Below, piece after piece: positions 57,391 through 64,000 of a stretch of DNA of 64,000 nucleotides. The notes below the pieces were generated by a model. It worked only from the letters and a program-made list of their open reading frames with translations, ran no database searches and had not been told where the DNA came from. A program made the position numbers and the translations under genes. The stretch lies in contig JASKMD010000027.1 of the NCBI GenBank assembly GCA_030144725.1, forward strand, positions 1,461,533 through 1,525,532, written 5' to 3'. This DNA is from Haematococcus lacustris (taxonomy: Eukaryota; Chlorophyta; Chlorophyceae; Chlamydomonadales; Haematococcaceae). How positions within the stretch are numbered: the first letter of the stretch is position 1; every line of letters starts with the position of its first letter.

Positions 57391-57490
57391 NNNNNNNNNN
57401 NNNNNNNNNNNNNNNNNNNNNNNNNNNNNNNNNNNNNNNNNNNNNNNNNNNNNNNNNNNNNNNNNNNNNNNNNNNNNNNNNNNNNNNNNN
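57391..57490. other. Assembly gap (100 N)
   Basis: Exactly 100 N. By alignment with the unit at 59157, the left edge equals 59286 and the right edge 60056, so about 770 bp of one unit are missing if the gap spans a single unit. Confidence 0.97.
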
Positions 57491-58126
57491 TATCCTGGCC
57501 CCAGCGGACAGAGTGGGCATCCCACAGAGCTCGCAGCATGGGGAGGCCTGGGTGGGCAGCCGGGGCCAGGGGGCGGAGCAGCTGCGGCAGCTGGTGGGTG
57601 AGCGGGGTCTGGTGGACCCGTGGCGTCATTTGCACCCCTCCAAGAGAGACCTCACCCACTTCAGCGAGCGTTGGCAGACGGGTGCGCGCCTCGATCGGTG
57701 GTACATCTCAGAGGAGTTGGTGCAGTGGCAGATGGACAGCGCCATCCAGGGGCTGCCCACCGACCACCGGCCCGTATCTGAGGCTGTGTGCCCCCCGACC
57801 TGCCTCTCATCGTCCCCGCTCCCTGGCGCTGCACCCCGCCCACCTCGACAACCCTGACCTCCTAGACTGCCTCAAGGTCTTCCCTACAGGCGGAGGCACA
57901 ACACAACGAGGCTGCGAGTCAGCTGGGGCTGCCCAGGGATGGGCACAGCGCCAGGTGGGCCCGCCTCAAGCAGGGCCTGGCCAGGCGCGCCCAACAGTTC
58001 CTGCGGGTCCAACGCCGAGCGCAGCGTGATCTGCGGCAGTGCAGGGAGAAGGCGGCGGCAGCGGCCAGGGCGCACCTCGTGCGGCAGCTAATGCGGGTGG
58101 AGCGAGAGGGTGAGGCTGAGGTTGGC
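57491..58126 (+). pseudogene. L1 ORF2-like fragment after the gap
   Basis: Starts at ILAPADRVGIPQSSQ; the endonuclease N-terminus is in the gap. Otherwise as its siblings. Confidence 0.85.
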
Positions 58127-59561
58127 TCAGCAGCAGCGACAGCAGCACAGCCCTACATCCCGGGGCCCTCACCCTGCCTGAGTTGTCCACCCCCCCCTCC
58201 AGCGCACCTCAGTTGGGGCTGGCACGGCTGGGGATGAGGGGGCCCGGGTGGCGCATGCGTCTTGCTTTGTCCCGCCCCGCCCCGCGCTCCCCCCCCTCAC
58301 ACCTCTTCCCACACGTCTGCTCTCTGGCCCCCTCTAAACCCTTTGGGCAGCCCCTCCCCCCTTGTTAAGTCCTCCCGTTGCCCGTCACGGGGCTCTTGAG
58401 GGGTCTATCGCCATGGGTTCCCCTCCCATTTTTCCCCACAAGCCTCTCCGCGCTGCCCAGGGCACTTGGGGCTGCTGGTGAAGGCCCTCACTAAGGGCGC
58501 GGTTCTGGCCTCCGAGGGCAAGCTCGCAGCTAACAAGCTGAGAGCTTCCAAAGCCAAGGGTCTAGCAGCAGCCGGGCAGTGGGTGGGTGCGGAACCTTCC
58601 GCCAGCCCTCCCTCCCTTGACCCCGTGGACGCCGAGGTAGCGGGCCCCACCGCCCCTTGGCCAAGGCAGGGCACGGGTGTAGGCTCAGTCCATCTTCTCC
58701 CAGTTTCTTCTTCCGGGATGGGCAGCCGTTTCGGGTCAGAGAGGGGCGGAGCTGCTGAGATGCAGGCCAGTCAGTCTCCCCGCTGGCTTGACACCGCCGC
58801 CAGGGCCCCTCCGCGCCCCTCCCTGGATGACAGGAGGGCCGGGCGGGAGGAGCGGCAGGGGGAGGCCCAGTGTAGGTCGAGGCGAGGCAGCACGCAGTCA
58901 GCTACCCAGCCAGCCAAAGGGGGTCCTCGCCGGCGCCGGTATGACATCCCCTCGTCCGGTTCCAGCTCTGAGGTCAAGGAGGATCTGCGGGTAGGGATAG
59001 TAGGCGGGTAGGGGGATAGGTGAGGGGGGTAGGCGAGGGGGGTAGGCGAGGGGGGTAGGCGAGTAGGCGGGTAGGGATAGTGATCTAGAGGCTCAGCTCA
59101 GGCCGCGGCTAGCCGGCAGGCAGCGTGCTGCTCAGCTTGGTCATGGGTCCCCACAGGTGTGCCGCTACGGGCTGCTTAGCCCCACCACCAGCCTAGCCAG
59201 CTCGCAGGGGGCCCCCTGTGACAGCCCTGTAGCTGAGTCAGCATGGCCCCGGGAGGGCAGGGTGCCCAGGGTGCCTAAGCGGCAGGGGCCCAGGGTGCCT
59301 AAGCGGCAGCAGCCCGAGCAGGCAGGACAGCTTGGAGACGAGGGAAAGCAGCTCGGTCCTCTGCCCCTGCGGCCCCCTTCGGCCATCTATTCACGTGCGC
59401 TTCGGGTCCGCCTGCGTCGCCCGGGGGCCAAGTTGGCCTGCATTGAGGCCTCTCCGGCCCCACCCCCTAGCCCACCCCCTTTGCCAGGGCCGCCTCCCCT
59501 TCCTAGCCCACCCACCCTCCTCCACACACGCGTAGCCCGCGCGAGGACGAGCCAGGACTAG
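58127..59561 (+). pseudogene. L1 ORF1-like fragment
   Basis: Without the VQETVS insertion. A deletion near 58432 (CCCATTTTTCCCC) shifts the frame of the MGSPPSF part; ASKAKGL replaces ASTAKGL. Confidence 0.85.
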
Positions 59562-59563
59562 CC

Positions 59564-60692
59564 ATGCAACGCCCACGTGTAGCCGCCAAGTTCATGGCAG
59601 TCACCCTCAACGTGCAGGGCCTTGCCCAACCTCACAAGATGCAGGCCCTGCTAGACTGGGCCGCTGACAGCCCGGCGCAGGTGGTGTTCTTTCAAAAGTG
59701 TCATAGGGCGGAGAGCGTGTGGCAGTGGGCAGAAACCAGTTCAGGGGCCAAGCCCGCCTGACCAGGGCAGTGGTTCTACACCCCCCGGCACCGGCAGTTC
59801 CCAGGGCTGCCTGGTGTTGGTCAAGCCCTCCACCATCCTCCAGGGGTGCACCCAGGTGCAGCTGCAGGAAGAGGGGGCCCACGGGCGGGTGCTGCAGGTG
59901 GACGGGGAGCTGGCAGGCAGACCAATGTTCCTTGTGTGCGTGTCCGCCCCGGCGCAGCAGGCAGAGCGGCCAGCGTTCTACGCATAGTGCCTTCCTGCTT
60001 GCCTCCCGCCAGCCGCCGACCGCCGCGTACTCCTCATGGGAGGCGACCTCAAGTGTATCCTGGCCCCAGCGGACAGAGTGGGCATCCCGCAGAGCTCGCA
60101 GCATGGGGAGGCCTGGGTGGGCAGCCGGGGCCAGGGGGCGGAGCAGCTGCGGCAGCTGGTGGGTGAGCGGGGTCTGGTGGACCCGTGGCGTCATTTGCAC
60201 CCCTCCAAGAGAGACCTCACCCACTTCAACGAGCGTTGGCAGACGGGTGCGCGCCTCGATCGGTGGTACATCTCAGAGGAGTTGGTGCAGTGGCAGATGG
60301 ACAGCGCCATCCAGGGGCTGCCCACCGACCACCGGCCCGTATCTGAGGCTATGTGCCCCCCGACCTGCCTCTCATCGTCCCCGCTCCCTGGCGCTGCACC
60401 CCGCCCACCTCGACAACCCTGACCTCCTAGACTGCCTCAAGGTCTTCCCTACAGGCGGAGGCACAACACAACGAGGCTGCGAGTCAGCTGGGGCTGCCCA
60501 GGGATGGGCACAGCGCTAGGTGGGCCCGCCTCAAGCAGGGCCTGGCCAGGCGCGCCCAACAGTTCCTGCGGGTCCAACGCCGAGCGCAGCGTGATCTGCG
60601 GCAGCGCAGGGAGAAGGCGGCGGCAGCGGCCAGGGCGCACCTCGTGCGGCAGCTAATGCGGGTGGAGCGAGAGGGGGAGGCTGAGGTTGGCT
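59564..60692 (+). pseudogene. L1 ORF2-like fragment
   Basis: FQK at the catalytic Glu, TGA after GAKPA, TAG after FYA, GGDLKCIL. Private changes HKMQALL and HFNERW. Confidence 0.86.
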
Positions 60693-62114
60693 CAGCAGCA
60701 GCGACAGCAGCACAGCCCTACATCCCGGGGCCCTCACCCTGCCTGAGTTGTCCACCCCCCCCTCCAGCGCACCTCAGTTGGGGCTGGCACGGCTGGGGAT
60801 GAGGGGGCCCGGGTGGCGCATGCGTCTTGCTTTGTCCCGCCCCGCCCCGCGCTCCCCCCCCTCACACCTCTTCCCACACGTCTGCTCTCTGGCCCCCTCT
60901 AAACCCTTTGGGCAGCCCCTCCCCCCTTGTTAAGTCCTCCCGTTGCCCGTCACGGGGCTCTTGAGGGGTCTATCGCCATGGGTTCCCCTCCCAGTTTTCC
61001 CCCACAAGCCTCTCCGCGCTGCCCAGGGCACTTGGGGCTGCTGGTGAAGGCCCTCACTAAGGGCGCGCTTCTGGCCTCCGAGGGCAAGCTCGCAGCTAAC
61101 AAGCAAAGAGCTTCCACAGCCAAGGATCTAGCAGCAGCCGGGCAGTGGGTGGGTGCGGAACCTTCCGCCAGCCCTCCCTCCCTTGACCCCGTGGACGCCG
61201 AGGTAGCGGGCCCCACCGCCCCTTGGCCAAGGCAGGGCACGGGTGTAGGCTCAGTCCATCTTCTCCCAGTTTCTTCTTCCGGGATGGGCAGCCGTTTCGG
61301 GTCAGAGAGGGGCGGAGCTGCTGAGATGCAGGCCAGTCAGTCTCCCCGCTGGCTTGACACCGCCGCCAGGGCCCCTCCGCGCCCCTCCCTGGATGACAGG
61401 AGGGCCGGGCGGGAGGAGCGGCAGGGGGAGGCCCAGTGTAGGTCGAGGCGAGGCAGCACGCAGTCAGCTACCCAGCCAGCCAAAGGGGGTCCTCGCCGGC
61501 GCCGGTATGACATCCCCTCGTCCGGTTCCAGCTCTGAGGTCAAGGAGGATCTGCGGGTAGGGATAGTAGGCGGGTAGGGGGATAGGCGAGGGGGGTAGGC
61601 GAGGGGGGTAGGCGAGTAGGCGGGTAGGGATAGTGATCTAGAGGCTCAGCTCAGGCCGCGGCTAGCCGGCAGGCAGCGTGCTGCTCAGCTTGGTCATGGG
61701 TCCCCACAGGTGTGCCGCTACGGGCTGCTTAGCCCCACCACCAGCCTAGCCAGCTCGCAGGGGGCCCCCTGTGACAGCCCTGTAGCTGAGTCAGCAGGGC
61801 CCCGGGAGGGCAGGGTGCCCAGGGTGCCTAAGCGGCAGGGGCCCAGGGTGCCTAAGCGGCAGCAGCCCGAGCAGGCAGGACAGCTTGGAGACGAGGGAAA
61901 GCAGCTCGGTCCTCTGCCCCTGCGGCCCCCTTCGGCCATCTATTCACGTGCGCTTCGGGTCCGCCTGGGTCGCCCGGGGGCCAAGTTGGCCTGCATTGAG
62001 GCCTCTCCGGCCCCACCCCCTAGCCCACCCCCTTTGCCAGGGCCGCCTCCCCTTCCTAGCCCACCCACCCTCCTCCACACACGCGTAGCCCGCGCGAGGA
62101 CGAGCCAGGACTAG
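60693..62114 (+). pseudogene. L1 ORF1-like fragment
   Basis: Private changes ANKQRAS, AKDLAAA and VRLGRPG; lacks the VQETVS insertion. Confidence 0.85.
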
Positions 62115-62116
62115 CC

Positions 62117-63245
62117 ATGCAACGCCCACGTGTAGCCGCCAAGTTCATGGCAGTCACCCTCAACGTGCAGGGCCTTGCCCAACCTCACAAGCTGCAGGCC
62201 CTGCTAGACTGGGCCGCTGACAGCCCGGCGCAGGTGGTGTTCCTTCAAAAGTGTCATAGGGCGGAGAGCGTGTGGCAGTGGGCAGAAACCAGTTCAGGGG
62301 CCAAGCCCGCCTGACCAGGGCAGTGGTTCTACACCCCCCGGCACCGGCAGTTCCCAGGGCTGCCTGGTGTTGGTCAAGCCCTCCACCATCCTCCAGGGGT
62401 GCACCCAGGTGCAGCTGCAGGAAGAGGGGGCCCACGGGCGGGTGCTGCAGGTGGACGGGGAGCTGGCAGGCAGACCAATGTTCCTTGTGTGCGTGTCCGC
62501 CCCGGCGCAGCAGGCAGAGCGGCCAGCGTTCTACGCATAGTGCCTTCCTGCTTGCCTCCCGCCAGCCGCCGACCGCCGCGTACTCCTCATGGGAGGCGAC
62601 CTCAAGTGTATCCTGGCCCCAGCGGACAGAGTGGGCATCCCGCAGAGCTCGCAGCATGGGGAGGCCTGGGTGGGCAGCCGGGGCCAGGGGGCGGAGCAGC
62701 TGCGGCAGCTGGTGGGTGAGCGGGGTCTGGTGGACCCGTGGCGTCATTTGCACCCCTCCAAGAGAGACCTCACCCACTTCAGCGAGCGTTGGCAGACGGG
62801 TGCGCGCCTCGATCGGTGGTACATCTCAGAGGAGTTGGTGCAGTGGCAGATGGACAGCGCCATCCAGGGGCTGCCCACCGACCACCGGCCCGTATTTGAG
62901 GCTGTGTGCCCCCCGACCTGCCTCTCATCGTCCCCGCTCCCTGGCGCTGCACCCCGCCCACCTCGACAACCCTGACCTCCTAGACTGCCTCAAGGTCTTC
63001 CCTACAGGCGGAGGCACAACACAACGAGGCTGCGAGTCAGCTGGGGCTGCCCAGGGATGGGCACAGCGCTAGGTGGGCCCGCCTCAAGCAGGGCCTGGCC
63101 AGGCGCGCCCAACAGTTCATGCGGGTCCAACGCCGAGCGCAGCGTGATCTGCGGCAGCGCAGGGAGAAGGCGGCGGCAGCGGCCAGGGCGCACCTCGTGC
63201 GGCAGCTAATGCGGGTGGAGCGAGAGGGGGAGGCTGAGGTTGGCT
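62117..63245 (+). pseudogene. L1 ORF2-like fragment
   Basis: LQK at the catalytic Glu, TGA after GAKPA, TAG after FYA, GGDLKCIL. Private changes RPVFEAV and QQFMRVQ. Confidence 0.86.
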
Positions 63246-64000
63246 CAGCAGCAGCGACAGCAGCACAGCCCTACATCCCGGGGCCCTCACCCTGCCTGGG
63301 TTGTCCACCCCCCCCTCCAGCGCACCTCAGTTGGGGCTGGCACGGCTGGGGATGAGGGGGCCCGGGTGGCGCATGCGTCTTGCTTTGTCCCGCCCCGCCC
63401 CGCGCTCCCCCCCCTCACACCTCTTCCCACACGTCTGCTCTCTGGCCCCCTCTAAACCCTTTGGGCAGCCCCTCCCCCCTTGTTAAGTCCTCCCGTTGCC
63501 CGTCACGGGGCTCTTGAGGGGTCTATCGCCATGGGTTCCCCTCCCAGTTTTCCCCCACAAGCCTCTCCGCGCTGCCCAGGGCACTTGGGGCTGCTGGTGA
63601 AGGCCCTCACTAAGGGCGCGCTTCTGGCCTCCGAGGGCAAGCTCGCAGCTAACAAGCTGAGAGCTTCCACAGCCAAGGGTCTAGCAGCAGCCGGGCAGTG
63701 GGTGGGTGCGGAACCTTCCGCCAGCCCTCCCTCCCTGGACCCCGTGGACGCCGAGGTAGCGGGCCCCACCGCCCCTTGGCCAAGGCAGGGCACGGGTGTA
63801 GGCTCAGTCCATCTTCTCCCAGTTTCTTCTTCCGGGATGGGCAGCCGTTTCGGGTCAGAGAGGGGCGGAGCTGCTGAGATGCAGGCCAGTCAGTCTCCCC
63901 GCTGGCTTGACACCGCCGCCAGGGCCCCTCCGCGCCCCTCCCTGGATGACAGGAGGGCCGGGCGGGAGGAGCGGCAGGGGGAGGCCCAGTGTAGGTCGAG
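63246..64000 (+). pseudogene. L1 ORF1-like fragment, runs off the window
   Basis: Begins in the 47-aa repeat ([34 protein letters not shown]) fused to HASCFVPPRP and continues to the window edge in the LDDRRAGREERQGEAQ part. Confidence 0.85.

Larger units (their letters stand above)
54490..64000 (+). repeat. L1-derived macrosatellite, right block
   Basis: At least 3.7 further units, continuing past the window. Anchors at 54697, 57262, 59157 and 61710 give spacings of 2,565, 1,895 (shortened by the assembly gap) and 2,553 bp. Units look about 99% identical, so the array expanded or was homogenised recently. Confidence 0.95.

Overview
The window looks like a repeat-dominated segment of a nuclear genome from a chlorophycean (volvocine-like) green alga. 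The evidence is a high GC content, a Dualen/RandI-type LINE (a family first described from Chlamydomonas), an L1-type LINE with very GC-rich reading frames, a chromodomain Ty3/gypsy element, and many micro-, mini- and macrosatellites. I see no single-copy host gene, tRNA, rRNA, CRISPR array or bacterial operon. A Haematococcus-like genome is a guess only.

Layout. 1-2689: G-rich and GGGA simple repeats, an intron-like module, and a 21-bp minisatellite open in several frames. 2690-10465: a decayed Ty3/gypsy chromovirus (truncated 5' LTR, PBS, gag, protease, RT, RNase H, integrase, chromodomain, PPT, 209-bp 3' LTR), interrupted between RNase H and integrase by a 2.2-2.3 kb DNA-transposon-like insertion with 18-bp inverted repeats and a terminal hairpin. 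10466-16475: satellites, a foldback MITE, a second hairpin of the same architecture and non-coding repeats. 16632-30848: a 14.2 kb Dualen-type LINE on the minus strand, inserted in a 22-bp satellite whose halves lie at 16497-16631 and 30849-32035. 32036-39255: more dispersed repeats, including a second MITE copy, satellite variants and palindromic repeats. 39256-64000: a macrosatellite with 2.55-2.58 kb units, each a rearranged piece of an L1 LINE. This array is split at 43120/54490 by an 11.4 kb full-length L1 on the minus strand and continues past the right edge. A 100-N assembly gap lies at 57391-57490.

The two LINEs are the only long intact coding units. The Dualen-type ORF2 (2397 aa) carries an AP-type endonuclease, RT, a PHD finger, RNase H, a CCHC knuckle and a PD-(D/E)XK-like nuclease. 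Its upstream ORF1 region carries a 2A-like ribosome-skipping motif just before a Josephin-like cysteine-protease domain, but is broken by one in-frame amber codon and one homopolymer frameshift. The L1 has an intact ORF1 (1599 aa) and ORF2 (1782 aa) separated by two bases. The macrosatellite copies of the same L1 lineage have lost the catalytic Glu of the endonuclease and all of the RT.

The observations most worth following are: the composite Dualen element (dual nuclease, PHD, 2A and Josephin); the macrosatellite built from nuclease-dead L1 fragments and invaded by a full-length L1; a family of about 76-bp GT-AG intron-like modules scattered on both strands; and hairpin elements that share one apex but have different self-complementary stems.
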